39,060 nucleotides of DNA from positions 1 to 39,060 of the IMG/VR virus record IMGVR_UViG_3300037628_000932; one strand, written 5' to 3'. The notes below the pieces were generated by a model. That model saw only the letters and a list, made by a program, of their open reading frames with translations. It was not told the DNA's origin and did not search any database. Made by a program: the position numbers and the translations under genes. This DNA comes from a virus. Each line of letters opens with the position of its first letter. Position 1 is the first letter of the stretch. Positions 29,542 through 38,774 of this stretch are shown here, piece by piece.

Positions 29542-31055
29542 AAACATGGACAGAGTTTAGGGCAGAAAAGAAAGAGAATCTATGGGCTAAAAAACGGGTT
29601 GTATCAATGCAGCCCAAGGGGAGTAATGGAATTGATATACACCCTTTTTTGGGGTGTGAGCTGCTTCCCAAGCAAAAACTTTTTCTTTCGGCCTGGCAGC
29701 AGTATATTGCCTATATAGGCGGCGTAGGGAGTGGCAAAACATCTGTTGGATGTTGGGCCATTAATCTGTTGGGCTTGGAGTTCCCTGGTAATGAGCTTTT
29801 GGTATGTAGGTCAACGTATAGAAAATTAAAGGATAGTACGAGACACGCATTTTTTGAAATGCTAGCTGCTATCACTTTCTTAATAACAGGGAGAGCAGGA
29901 GATGTTTTAGAACCTAAAACGTGTCCTCTGGTTCTGGATTTTTCCAAAACAGACAACGATCTTATTATTTATACGGGGCGTGGAAACAGACCTAGCATTA
30001 TTCGTTTTAGAAGCCTTGATAATTATGAAAATCTACTTTCAACGCAATTTGGCAGCGCGTTAATAGACGAGGCTACAGACCAGGCTTTTACGGAAGAGAT
30101 TTTTAGAGCTATTGACGGTCGTTTGCGACATCCCGCTCAAAAAGGGAAGCACAAATTATTTTTAACGACTAATCCATGCAACAAAAGCCATTGGATATAT
30201 AAACGGTTCGTTAGGGATAAAGACCCTAATTATGTATGTTTCAACGCTCCAACTTCTGAAAACCACTATTTGCCTGAAGGTTATGAAGAAAGGCTTAGAA
30301 AAAATTTCCCGAAGGTTTACGCCCAAAGGTATTTAGATGGTGAATTTGGGGTTAGTCTGGACGGTGAGCCGGTTTTCCCTAATTTTACAGAAGAGCGGCA
30401 TGTAGGGCGGTTTAAATATAATCCCGCTCTGGGGCCTATACATAGAGGTTGGGATTTTGGCAGGCGACATCCTGCATGTCTTTTAACACAAATAAAGGCT
30501 AATAGAATTTACGTGTTAAAAGAATTGCAGGGTGAAGATATGCTAATAAAATCTTTTGCTGAAGATGTTTTGCAACACTGTGAAGAATTTTACCCAAATG
30601 CCCAATATAAAGATTTTGGAGATGTAGCGGGGAATCAAAAAGGTGATAAATCTGAGAAAACTTCTATAGAGATTCTCAGGCTTTTAAAAATTAATACTGT
30701 TTGTACTAAGGTCTTTATTAAACCTGAAATAGAAAAAATATTAGTTCTCCTCGAAGACGGAGAAGATAAATTTCCGAGGATTTTAGTTGATGCTGGGTGT
30801 GAGATTTTTATATCCGCTATGAGCGGCGGGTATCATTATGAAACAGACCCTAATAAATCTGATTCTGATGTGTTGCCGAAGAAGGACAATGTACACGATC
30901 ATTTTGTAGATTGTTTTAGATACATTATTGGAAACAATGCGGGATTTAATATTTGGTGGAAGCAGTTGTTTGCAAGAAAGAGCGATTATAAATCTTTTAG
31001 GTGGCATCAAAAATTAGCGAAGGGAGGGAAAGGTTATGGCGGGCGAGTATTATAG
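29538..31055 (+). CDS. terL: Terminase large subunit (ATPase plus nuclease)
   Basis: 505 residues. Start ATG 29538 overlaps the upstream stop by 4 bases. ATPase: Walker A GGVGSGKTS (61-69), Walker B FGSALIDEATDQ (Asp-Glu at 177-178), coupling motif LTTNP (209-213), and KSHWIYKRFV. The RNase-H-like nuclease follows: IHRGWDFGRRHPACLL (Asp 306), YKDFGDVAGN (Asp 359/362) and DHFVDCFRYI (Asp 454/458). Complete and intact. It pumps DNA into the capsid through the portal and cuts concatemers. It precedes an unknown virion gene and the capsid gene; the portal is 6 kb away, which departs from the usual terminase-portal order. Confidence 0.95.
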   Translation: MKTWTEFRAEKKENLWAKKRVVSMQPKGSNGIDIHPFLGCELLPKQKLFLSAWQQYIAYIGGVGSGKTSVGCWAINLLGLEFPGNELLVCRSTYRKLKDSTRHAFFEMLAAITFLITGRAGDVLEPKTCPLVLDFSKTDNDLIIYTGRGNRPSIIRFRSLDNYENLLSTQFGSALIDEATDQAFTEEIFRAIDGRLRHPAQKGKHKLFLTTNPCNKSHWIYKRFVRDKDPNYVCFNAPTSENHYLPEGYEERLRKNFPKVYAQRYLDGEFGVSLDGEPVFPNFTEERHVGRFKYNPALGPIHRGWDFGRRHPACLLTQIKANRIYVLKELQGEDMLIKSFAEDVLQHCEEFYPNAQYKDFGDVAGNQKGDKSEKTSIEILRLLKINTVCTKVFIKPEIEKILVLLEDGEDKFPRILVDAGCEIFISAMSGGYHYETDPNKSDSDVLPKKDNVHDHFVDCFRYIIGNNAGFNIWWKQLFARKSDYKSFRWHQKLAKGGKGYGGRVL

Positions 31056-32181
31056 TAAAATGGGGGCAACCGATAAAAAAGCGCCATTTCAAAGGACGCA
31101 AGTTCAAAGCGTTGTAAGGCCGCAGACGAGGAATATTAACCCTGATCTGGGCAAAACTACCCTTCCAAACTACCCTGTAACCAGTACATATGAACCCGCC
31201 AATTTTCCTACTGTAGAAGACCTATCAAAGCAGGTTGGTATAGATAATCTGAACATGGGGAATTACTATAATGCTAATAGAGATGCTCAATACAGACCTT
31301 TGTATGGCGGTTTGGCAGATCTTGGCAGTAATTTGGGTAATCTTCCCCAAATAACTATCCCAGAATTTCAAAACCGCCCTACAAGTAATGTCCCAAAGTT
31401 CAATAGTTTTCTTGACACGCTTCAGGAAGTTGACCCAAACTTTAGAAATCCTACATTTAACCAGGCCGATTATGTTGAGGGATATGACCCTAAAATCATA
31501 GAAGCAATAACGCCAAGACTGTTGAATTATGAGAATGCTTTGGTGGGTATAGAAGACAGGATGTCTGAAGAGAGAAACAGAAGAATAGCCGAACACCTCT
31601 CAGGTCGCGGGCTGGTAGATTCAGGAATCAGGAATGATATGGTCAGCCGCCTTGAAGAGGATATAGCTGTTCAGGGAAGGGCGGAGCGTACACGGGCTTT
31701 TAATCAGTATCACGATGCGGAGCGAGACAGGCAGATTGTAGAAGCGGGTAGAAGTACAGATTTTAACGTCGGTCAGACTGACAGAGGAAACTTAAGCACG
31801 CAACGGCAGTCAGATATACTTCGGGGTATAGCCGGTAACGTTGCGGATGACAGAGAACGTTACAGACAATATCAGACAGGTGAATTTGATAGGAGTCAGG
31901 TTTATAGAGATAAGTTGGCGGCTCTTGAGCCTGCACAGGCAGATTTGAATTTTTCTAATTTACAGAAGTTTGGCAATATATTGGGGACTGCAAATACTGG
32001 TCAACCATTTGACCCAGGTACAGGTTTGAGTCAACTTAACAGGATTACGGACCTGGAATATTTAAGGGAAGCTAATAAAGAGAATGTGAAAGTTCAAAGA
32101 GAGGCAAATACAATTGGTGGTATTAGTTCGGGAGCACAAACGGCCTGGGATATTTATGCTTATTTCAATCCACCAAAATAA
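31036..32181 (+). CDS. Putative virion protein, 381 residues
   Basis: ATG 31036 follows GAAGGGAGGGAAAGG and overlaps the terminase 3' end by 20 bases. The first half is Pro/Asn/Tyr-rich and probably extended (TTLPNYPVTSTYEPANFPTV). The second half (from about residue 165) is helical with many Arg/Glu/Gln (LLNYENALVGIEDRMSEERN, AEHLSGRGLVDSGIRNDMVS, QYHDAERDRQIVEAG). The phrase SGRGLVDSG is of a type seen in phage tail/internal proteins that are followed by a long helix. It sits between terL and the major capsid gene, so a head-associated function is most likely. No firm family. Confidence 0.65.
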   Translation: MAGEYYSKMGATDKKAPFQRTQVQSVVRPQTRNINPDLGKTTLPNYPVTSTYEPANFPTVEDLSKQVGIDNLNMGNYYNANRDAQYRPLYGGLADLGSNLGNLPQITIPEFQNRPTSNVPKFNSFLDTLQEVDPNFRNPTFNQADYVEGYDPKIIEAITPRLLNYENALVGIEDRMSEERNRRIAEHLSGRGLVDSGIRNDMVSRLEEDIAVQGRAERTRAFNQYHDAERDRQIVEAGRSTDFNVGQTDRGNLSTQRQSDILRGIAGNVADDRERYRQYQTGEFDRSQVYRDKLAALEPAQADLNFSNLQKFGNILGTANTGQPFDPGTGLSQLNRITDLEYLREANKENVKVQREANTIGGISSGAQTAWDIYAYFNPPK

Positions 32182-32199
32182 CCAAGGAGGAATTTAATA

Positions 32200-33171
32200 G
32201 TGGGTAATCCGAATTTTGACGCAGTATTATCAACAACGCTTGCTAGTTACAGAAAAACAATTGAAAATAATATTTTCAATGCTATGCCTTTGCTTTTCTG
32301 GATGAAGAAAAAGAAGAGGAAAACCATACTTGACGGAGGCTCTAAAATTATTGTACCTATTCTTTACGGTAAGAATGAAACTGTGAAAAGTTATTCAGGG
32401 TATGAGATTTTGGATGTTACACCTCAGGAAGGTATTACAGCAGCGGAGTTTAATTGGAAGCAAGTGGCAGGCTCTATTACTATTTCCAGAGAGGAAGAGA
32501 GAAAGAATAGTGGCGAGTCTCGCATTGTAAACCTTCTTAATTCTAAAATGGTTCAATGTCAGATGAGCCTTCAAGATTCCTTGTCCCAAATGCTTTTTGG
32601 TGACGGAACAGGGAACGGCGGTAAAGATATCCTTGGTCTGTCGGCTATTGTCGCTAATACCCCCACATCTGGTGTTTTGGGAGGTATAGACAGAGCTACT
32701 AATACATGGTGGAGAAATAGGTATACAACAGCCCCTAAAGACACAACAGCCTTTGATACGCTCATCGGAAAGATGAGAACTATGTATAACACTGCATCTA
32801 AGGGAAGTGATGTGCCTGATTTTATCATTTCAGACCAATCAAGTTTTGAAGGATATGAAGGGCAGTTGGCCCAGCTTCAGAGGTTTACTGATGCTAAAAC
32901 AGCCAGTGCCGGATTTGAGAATTTAAAGTTTAAAAATGCTGTGTGTATGTTTGACATTGCTGCTCCTGCCGATGCTGCACACGGGAACATGTATTTTTTG
33001 AACAGTAAGTATCTTACCTGGACAGTGGACAAGGAAACAGATTTCAAGACAACTACTTTTATACGTCCAGAAAATCAGGATGCAAAAACGGCCCAAATTC
33101 TTTTTATGGGCAATCTTGTTGTTTCTAATTGTTCTCGTTTGGGAATTGTAAAAGAGATAGATTTAGAATAA
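32200..33171 (+). CDS. Major capsid protein (HK97-fold candidate)
   Basis: 323 residues from GTG 32200, with a strong AAGGAGG 9 bases upstream, the best ribosome-binding site in the late operon, as expected for the most abundant protein. Features: an N-terminal helical arm (STTLASYRKTIENNIFNAMP), an E-loop-like basic stretch (WMKKKKRKTILDGGSKIIVP), TAAEFNWKQVAGSITISREE, and the P-domain/A-domain succession (DSLSQMLFGDGTGNGGKDIL, VPDFIISDQSSFEGYEG). It resembles the Mu50B-like/P22-group capsid proteins. No delta domain or protease gene is visible. The alternative, a tail protein, is unlikely given position and ribosome-binding site. Confidence 0.8.
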   Translation: MGNPNFDAVLSTTLASYRKTIENNIFNAMPLLFWMKKKKRKTILDGGSKIIVPILYGKNETVKSYSGYEILDVTPQEGITAAEFNWKQVAGSITISREEERKNSGESRIVNLLNSKMVQCQMSLQDSLSQMLFGDGTGNGGKDILGLSAIVANTPTSGVLGGIDRATNTWWRNRYTTAPKDTTAFDTLIGKMRTMYNTASKGSDVPDFIISDQSSFEGYEGQLAQLQRFTDAKTASAGFENLKFKNAVCMFDIAAPADAAHGNMYFLNSKYLTWTVDKETDFKTTTFIRPENQDAKTAQILFMGNLVVSNCSRLGIVKEIDLE

Positions 33172-33218
33172 TCTGTATATAGATTTTTATGTGGAAATTA
33201 ACAAAATAGGGGGAAGTT

Positions 33219-33929
33219 ATGATAGGACAAAGCGTTGTTCAGGAGTCAGATACTCCTAAGGCGCAGTTAGGGGAGAGAATTTGGCAGTACAACCCTGAAA
33301 CAGGTATCTATGGGAAGTATGAGTATGCATATGCTCCTGTTGCTATAGCAATTCACGATTTGTGTATGCGCACAGCCACTGAGGATGGGGCTCCAAGTGC
33401 CGCTTCAACGGCTGCCACCAAAACAATTATAGACACGACAAAATCATGGACTGTCAACGCATATGCCAATATGTTGGTAACCATTACTGATGGCGCGGCC
33501 CCAGTTGGAGAAACACGGAGAATAGTCAGTAATACGGCAACTGTACTAACGGTTTCATCTTTAAGGACGGGCGGTGTTGAGGAATTTTCCGCCGATTTGG
33601 CAACAAGTCATAGATATAGCATACATCATCCTAACTATGTAGCTAAAACCAGCGGGGTTGCTGTTTTTCCTGCCGGTGTAGCTCCTATAGCCGTAACGGT
33701 GTTGTATTATTTCTGGATGCAGATAAAAGGGAGAGCAATTGTAAACTTTATTGGAACAACAAATCCTTCAGCGTTGGGAGATGTGGTGGTTCCTTCTGCT
33801 ACTGCTGGTTCGGCTATGGGCAGTACGGTTGGTGCCCAGACTGCTCTTGAAGCAGGTTTGGGAGCTGGAGTAAGGCCCGCACATATTGTGGCTGTTGCAG
33901 GTAAAGCATTAGTAGATCTTGATTTATAG
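33219..33929 (+). CDS. Probable head decoration/accessory protein
   Basis: 236 residues with GGGGGAAG before ATG 33219. It follows the capsid gene directly (47-base gap), has its own good ribosome-binding site, and is rich in Ala, Thr, Val and Gly with strong beta-strand alternation (NMLVTITDGAAPVGETRRIV, AVTVLYYFWMQIKGRAIVNF). The C-terminal half has AMGSTVGAQTALEAGLGAGV. The small, beta-rich, Ala/Thr-rich type next to a capsid gene is typical of capsid-stabilising or decoration proteins. The family is not firmly recognised. Confidence 0.62.
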   Translation: MIGQSVVQESDTPKAQLGERIWQYNPETGIYGKYEYAYAPVAIAIHDLCMRTATEDGAPSAASTAATKTIIDTTKSWTVNAYANMLVTITDGAAPVGETRRIVSNTATVLTVSSLRTGGVEEFSADLATSHRYSIHHPNYVAKTSGVAVFPAGVAPIAVTVLYYFWMQIKGRAIVNFIGTTNPSALGDVVVPSATAGSAMGSTVGAQTALEAGLGAGVRPAHIVAVAGKALVDLDL

Positions 33930-33940
33930 GGGGATGAGAG

Positions 33941-34186
33941 ATGGAAGATTATATTCCTGGGGGAAAGCCTTATATTAAGAGGGTTAATAATAGACAGGAT
34001 TATATTCCTGGGAAAGATCAGGAGAATGAATACTTACCCAAAGAGATATCACTTGAGGAACATAAAAAGGTATTAGAAGAATTTTCTAAGGACATAGAAG
34101 ACTTAACTTCCCCTATAAAAGACGTTGCGGGCGATATTAAAGCGGAAGAAGTGTTTTCCACTAAGAAGAAAAAGAAGGTTAGTTAA
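33941..34186 (+). CDS. Small charged protein of the head module
   Basis: 81 residues with GGGGGATGAGAG before ATG 33941. It contains two copies of DYIPG (residues 3 and 20), a helical charged middle (EISLEEHKKVLEEFSKDIED) and a Lys-rich end (STKKKKKVS). Its stop overlaps the next start. Perhaps a head-completion or capsid-binding factor; nothing specific can be seen. Confidence 0.6.
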   Translation: MEDYIPGGKPYIKRVNNRQDYIPGKDQENEYLPKEISLEEHKKVLEEFSKDIEDLTSPIKDVAGDIKAEEVFSTKKKKKVS

Positions 34187-34863
34187 TGGACTTTGACGCT
34201 ATTCAGGCATTTGTAAGAAGCCAGGTAGGACAGCCTACAGGAGCATCAGGCTTACCAGACCCATATCTTGAGTCTATTATAAATATAGCTCAAAAGGAGA
34301 TATGCAGGTATACCTTGGCGTTGTGCGCTGAGGATGCAGGCGAGGCACTTACTACTGATGTAGCGGAATACTCTCTTTCTAGTAACTGGTTTAAAACAAG
34401 GTTTGTGCGGTACAGTGATGGTGGTGGGGTTTATAGGAAGTTAACGTCTATTTCCTTAGAAGAGTATTATTCCAAAGAAAATATTTATAGCGGGTATACG
34501 TGTAAGTATGCAATTAATACCGCCACAAAGAAGATTGTATTCTACCCTACCCCAAGTAGTTCAACTCACACGTATACCCATTTTTATGTTGTTATTCCTA
34601 CTGATTTAAGTAGTGGCTCTGATATTCCCTTTAATGGGGATGCGAGGTTGGCAGCATATCACATGATGGTAGCCGATCTCGCCATAAAACTTTATATGGG
34701 GAAAAAAGACAAAATCCCATCGGACGATATAGTTAACAGCTTTATTCCGCGTATGGATGTGATGAAACGGGAATTATCCCCTGTAACGGGAAGATCATAT
34801 ACTGTGGAAAGACGTGGAAGAACGGCAAATAGGAACCGTCCGCGTTTCCCATCGGGGTACTAA
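34186..34863 (+). CDS. Head-tail adaptor (connector) candidate
   Basis: 225 residues. The start overlaps the previous stop (TAATG). N-terminal helices (MDFDAIQAFVRSQVGQ, YLESIINIAQKEICRY) then a beta part (VAEYSLSSNWFKTRFVRYSD, KKIVFYPTPSSSTHTYTHFY) and a long C-terminal helix (ARLAAYHMMVADLAIKLYMG) with a basic tail. This matches the general layout of podoviral adaptor proteins such as the P22 gp4/T7 gp11-like ring that sits under the portal. It is followed directly by the beta-propeller tail protein, as in many such phages. Good positional and structural agreement; the exact family is not proven. Confidence 0.7.
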   Translation: MDFDAIQAFVRSQVGQPTGASGLPDPYLESIINIAQKEICRYTLALCAEDAGEALTTDVAEYSLSSNWFKTRFVRYSDGGGVYRKLTSISLEEYYSKENIYSGYTCKYAINTATKKIVFYPTPSSSTHTYTHFYVVIPTDLSSGSDIPFNGDARLAAYHMMVADLAIKLYMGKKDKIPSDDIVNSFIPRMDVMKRELSPVTGRSYTVERRGRTANRNRPRFPSGY

Positions 34864-36335
34864 TGGCAAGGCAACAACCAAGAATTATAAACATAGATGA
34901 CTACAGGGGTGGCTTAAACCAGCGAGATAGTCGGATTAAAATTGGTGATAATGAAGCTGCCGAATTAGTCAATTTCATCTTTGACGATGATGGAAGTTTA
35001 AGTAAGAGAAAGGGCAGTTCTAAATATAATTCCAGCGTTATAGCTGCTTCTCCCCTTCATAGCCTGTATAGGTATGTAAAAAGCGCAACGGATTTTAAAG
35101 AATTATTGGCTGTTGTGGCTTCAACACTCTATAAAGGAAATGATGGAGCGGGAACTTTTAGTTCTGTAGGAGCACTAACTTCGGCTAATGATGCAACTTT
35201 TCTTACATGGAAGGATATTTGTTTTATAGCTAACGGCACAGTATTTAAAACCTATAATGGTACAACAATGGCCGATGTTGCGGGTACGCCGCCCATAGGT
35301 AAATATATTGTTTTTCACAAAAGCAGAATATACGTGGCTGGCAATACCAGTTCGCCAAACAGGTTATATTTTTCTGATGTAGATAGTTATACTTCCTGGA
35401 CTCCTGGAAGTAACTATGTAGATATTCGCTCTGATGACGGTGATGAAATTACAGCCATTAGCCCGTTAGATGGCGGGCTAATGATTTATAAGCATAACAG
35501 TATATGGATGTTGGCGGGGACTGATTCTACTAATTTTTTTCTTACACCCGTTATAGACGGGATAGGATGTTATGCAAACAGAAGCCTTGTTTCCTATGGA
35601 GGGAGCCATTATTTCCTTCATAGAACGGGTGTATACATATATAACGGCGGGAAAGTACATAAGATTAGTGACAAGGTTGAAAAAACTATTTATGAGATTC
35701 CTGATGCCTATATAGGTAATGCTGCTGGGGTTGTGTATAAAGAACGGTATTACCTGTCATATACACAGTTGGGAGAGACGCAGAATAAACGTATTTTGGT
35801 ATTTGATACGCGATACGGCGGTTGGAGTGTATTTAGTGGAATTAATGCCCGTGTTTTCTCATTATGGGAAAGTTTTAGGGATCTTGGAGAATTATATTCT
35901 GGTGATTCTGTAACTGGTTTCGCATGGGAAAGTGATACTGGTGTTGATGATGACGGAAGCGATATAAGTTGTTTGTATACGTCAAAGAATTTTGATATGG
36001 GTATTTCCACCATACAAAAACATGTTCTTTATTGTTTTCTGAGTTACCTGGAAATAAACAGCACTTTAAATATGGTATTCAGAGGAGAAAGGGAAACTTC
36101 GGGAGTAATAACCTATGATCTGGCTTCTGTGTCTGGTGGTATTCTGGACTCATTTATGCTGGATACAGACATATTAGGGGAAATTCTTGAAGCCTTTAAA
36201 GAAAAGTCTGTTGGAGATATTGTGGGAAGAAATATAAGGGTAAGTATTAGTGAAGAGAGTAGTAAATCTCTTAGTGTGTATGGTATGGGTTTTGAATACA
36301 ATATTTCTTCCCCTGAAGACAGGAGGATTGAATAA
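34863..36335 (+). CDS. Tail hub/nozzle-like beta-propeller protein
   Basis: 490 residues. Its ATG overlaps the adaptor stop. The opening IINIDDYRGGLNQRDSRIKI then AAELVNFIFDDDGSLSKRKG is the standard start of phage beta-propeller stabilisation/tail-hub proteins. Repeated propeller blades follow (YIVFHKSRIYVAGNTSSPNR, LYFSDVDSYTSWTPGS, GLMIYKHNSIWMLAGT, YFLHRTGVYIYNGG, RILVFDTRYGGWSVFSG). This protein plugs or extends the short tail below the adaptor ring. Strong structural likeness; comparison with P22 gp10 is by function, not by clear sequence identity. Confidence 0.78.
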   Translation: MARQQPRIINIDDYRGGLNQRDSRIKIGDNEAAELVNFIFDDDGSLSKRKGSSKYNSSVIAASPLHSLYRYVKSATDFKELLAVVASTLYKGNDGAGTFSSVGALTSANDATFLTWKDICFIANGTVFKTYNGTTMADVAGTPPIGKYIVFHKSRIYVAGNTSSPNRLYFSDVDSYTSWTPGSNYVDIRSDDGDEITAISPLDGGLMIYKHNSIWMLAGTDSTNFFLTPVIDGIGCYANRSLVSYGGSHYFLHRTGVYIYNGGKVHKISDKVEKTIYEIPDAYIGNAAGVVYKERYYLSYTQLGETQNKRILVFDTRYGGWSVFSGINARVFSLWESFRDLGELYSGDSVTGFAWESDTGVDDDGSDISCLYTSKNFDMGISTIQKHVLYCFLSYLEINSTLNMVFRGERETSGVITYDLASVSGGILDSFMLDTDILGEILEAFKEKSVGDIVGRNIRVSISEESSKSLSVYGMGFEYNISSPEDRRIE

Positions 36336-36336
36336 T

Positions 36337-37044
36337 ATGGCTATATCAAGGGTAAAGGTTTTTGTTATTGAGATTTTAACGGCGTTAGATCTTAACAATG
36401 AAATTGATAACATTCTTAATTATATCAATGGGAATATTGATACAGATAGTCTGGCGGCTGATGCCGTCACAGCGGAAAAGATAGACGGCTTGACGGGTAC
36501 TGGGTCTGTTAATCTGGATAATATTCCTAACGGCACAAACAAGCATTCAGTTGATATTACGGCTACGTCGGACAATATTACACATGCTTCTACAACAAAA
36601 TATATATCATATGGCGCTGCCGACATAACACTTCCATCTACGAATCCACTAGACTTACCTGCTTCCCTGTCGCCCAAGTCAAGGCCGGCGGCGGCGGATG
36701 GTAGTTATGATGTTGGAAGAATAGGAGTTAACTTTCCTGACGGTTGTATTGTAGACAGTGTAACAGTGGAAGGATTTGCAGCAGCAGCAGATGGTGAAAT
36801 ACAAGTAAGATTGTTTAGAGTGTCTGTAGATGGTGCTGGGATTATTTCTGGTGTTCAGGTTGGAAGCACAATAACTATAACTAATGACGTAACAGGGACA
36901 ATAACAGGTATAAACCATACTGTTAATAATGTAACTAGGTCATATTATATTGATGTACAGCAGAAAGCATCTACGGATGTTGCTAACTCAGAATTTGGAA
37001 GAGTTCATTTAGGTATAAAAACGACAAACTTAAAAATGACATAG
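36337..37044 (+). CDS. Minor tail/fibre-like beta protein
   Basis: 235 residues from ATG 36337, 10 bases after AGGAGG (36321-36326); the frame is open back to 36250 but that part lies in the upstream gene. The N-terminus (MAISRVKVFVIEILTALDLN, NEIDNILNYINGNI) is helical, then DTDSLAADAVTAEKIDGLTG is the kind of repeat seen in tail-fibre shafts. The rest is beta-rich (VGRIGVNFPDGCIVDSVTVE, GSTITITNDVTGTITGINHT). Probably a virion surface or tail appendage protein encoded between nozzle and portal. Confidence 0.65.
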   Translation: MAISRVKVFVIEILTALDLNNEIDNILNYINGNIDTDSLAADAVTAEKIDGLTGTGSVNLDNIPNGTNKHSVDITATSDNITHASTTKYISYGAADITLPSTNPLDLPASLSPKSRPAAADGSYDVGRIGVNFPDGCIVDSVTVEGFAAAADGEIQVRLFRVSVDGAGIISGVQVGSTITITNDVTGTITGINHTVNNVTRSYYIDVQQKASTDVANSEFGRVHLGIKTTNLKMT

Positions 37045-37087
37045 GTGCCTTTTATAAAAGTTTTATTATATTTGTTTGAGAAATAAC

Positions 37088-38764
37088 ATGTCAATAAAAA
37101 CAGAAGAAGAAGTTAAAAAATGGCGTAGCCGCATTGAAACGGCGGTTAAGGGAAATCAGCCCCGTCTGGACGACCAGAAAAAGGCGGTGGCGGCGTACGA
37201 GCTTAATAAACCGTCTAAAGACGGTATTATTACGACTGACGAAGACACGGAAGGGCGGAAGAAAAACCCCATTATATATGACACCTTCTCTCTTTTGATT
37301 CCAAGTTTGTTGGCACGACTGCCAGAAATTAGGGTCGATGCTATGACTGCTGAAGGAATGGAACAGGGGCCAATTATAGAAAAGGTTGTCAAGCAACTGG
37401 CGAAGGAGATATTTTTATATGAAGAAATTCTCCGGACAGTCAAAAACGCTGTCATAGAGGGTGAAGGTTTTGTAAAAATTGGCTATGCCCCTATTATGGA
37501 GAAAGTAGAAGGAGAATGGGTACTTTATGAAGATAGGGTATTTGTAGAAAACATACCAAATAAAGATATTATTCTTGATACTGAAGCCAGGAGTTTTGAA
37601 GCTTGTAAGTTTATTGGATATAAACTGACTCTTAGTAAAGCAGAAGTGAAGGCCAGATGGCCGGACGCTAATACTGAGAAGATGTGCTCCTACACTTTAG
37701 GAGGTGAAAAGGCAGAAGATATCGGTGAAAATAAGGATAATAAACGATATCTTATTTTTGAAATATGGAGTAAGTCAGAGAACATGTATTTTGTTATGGC
37801 AGACGGATATACAGATTCTTTTCTGGAAAAAAAACCGTGGCCTTATGACTTGAAGGATTACCCGTTTGAGATGATGGTGTTCGACGAAGAAGTGGGAACA
37901 TTCAGGGGATTCAACGAGATAAATATACATGAAGGCTCTGTTGATGATATAAATTTTATGGAAGAGCTTCAGCGTGAAAGTGCTGAACAAGCCCCCGGTA
38001 TTACACTTGCTCAGAATGGAGGAGTCACAGACGATGAGGCAAAAGCGATTACTTCCCCTGAAAGTGGGAAGAGGCTTGTATTTGTTAATAATATAGAGGC
38101 ATTTAATAGTTTACGTTTTGAGGGTGTTTCTGCTGAAACATTTAAGTTGAGGGATGATAAGGTACGGCAAATTAGAGAAACCACCCACACAAGCGACCAA
38201 CGTCGCCAGGGGAAAGGAAAGAGCGGGACAACCGCAACTGAAGCAGCAATTGCTCAACAGCATTCAGGGGTGTTAACCGGCTTTAAATCTTCGCAGGTTG
38301 AGCGGTTCATTGAGCGTGTTATAGAAAAACTAATGGCCATTGTTAGCGAGTTTTTTGATGAACCTCGAACGATAAAAATTGAGAACAAGTTTACCGGTGA
38401 AGTTAGTTTTTCAGAATGGCAAGGTACGAATATTGCGCAGTTTGACTATAAGGTTAGTGTTGGTAGTGCAGCAGCGCAGAACACTACTATTGAAATAAGT
38501 CAGACGCAGCAGAGTTTAGCTTTAATTGAAAGAATGAGTATGGCGGGGATAATACCGAATCCAAGACCAGGAGCGCGGTATTTGACTAGGAAAATGTTAT
38601 CTCTACAGCGGTTAGACCCCGCTATAGTTGACCAAATGTTTCAAGAACCCCAAGTCCCTTATCTTAATCAGCAGGGCAATCAAGGGAGCGGAGAGAGTGG
38701 GTTGAGAGACATTTCAAGTCTTCAAAAGGGTCTACCTGATGTAGGAAAAACTTTTATACCTTAA
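37088..38764 (+). CDS. Portal protein
   Basis: 558 residues from ATG 37088; an upstream in-frame TTG (37076) is less likely. Portal hallmarks by eye: an N-terminal helix with YELNKPSKDG, then NPIIYDTFSLLIPSLLARLP, EGFVKIGYAP, DKDIILDTEA-type strands (NKDIILDTEARSFEACKF), DYPFEMMVFDE, a DNA-clip-like helical part (DKVRQIRETTHTSDQRRQGK, GTTATEAAIAQQHSGVLTG) and a long C-terminal helix (ERFIERVIEKLMAIVSEFFD). This order is typical of podoviral portals of 500-700 residues. It lies after the tail genes and just before the scaffold-like gene, an unusual position. It forms the dodecameric ring through which DNA enters and leaves. Confidence 0.83.
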   Translation: MSIKTEEEVKKWRSRIETAVKGNQPRLDDQKKAVAAYELNKPSKDGIITTDEDTEGRKKNPIIYDTFSLLIPSLLARLPEIRVDAMTAEGMEQGPIIEKVVKQLAKEIFLYEEILRTVKNAVIEGEGFVKIGYAPIMEKVEGEWVLYEDRVFVENIPNKDIILDTEARSFEACKFIGYKLTLSKAEVKARWPDANTEKMCSYTLGGEKAEDIGENKDNKRYLIFEIWSKSENMYFVMADGYTDSFLEKKPWPYDLKDYPFEMMVFDEEVGTFRGFNEINIHEGSVDDINFMEELQRESAEQAPGITLAQNGGVTDDEAKAITSPESGKRLVFVNNIEAFNSLRFEGVSAETFKLRDDKVRQIRETTHTSDQRRQGKGKSGTTATEAAIAQQHSGVLTGFKSSQVERFIERVIEKLMAIVSEFFDEPRTIKIENKFTGEVSFSEWQGTNIAQFDYKVSVGSAAAQNTTIEISQTQQSLALIERMSMAGIIPNPRPGARYLTRKMLSLQRLDPAIVDQMFQEPQVPYLNQQGNQGSGESGLRDISSLQKGLPDVGKTFIP

Positions 38765-38774
38765 GGGGGAAATT

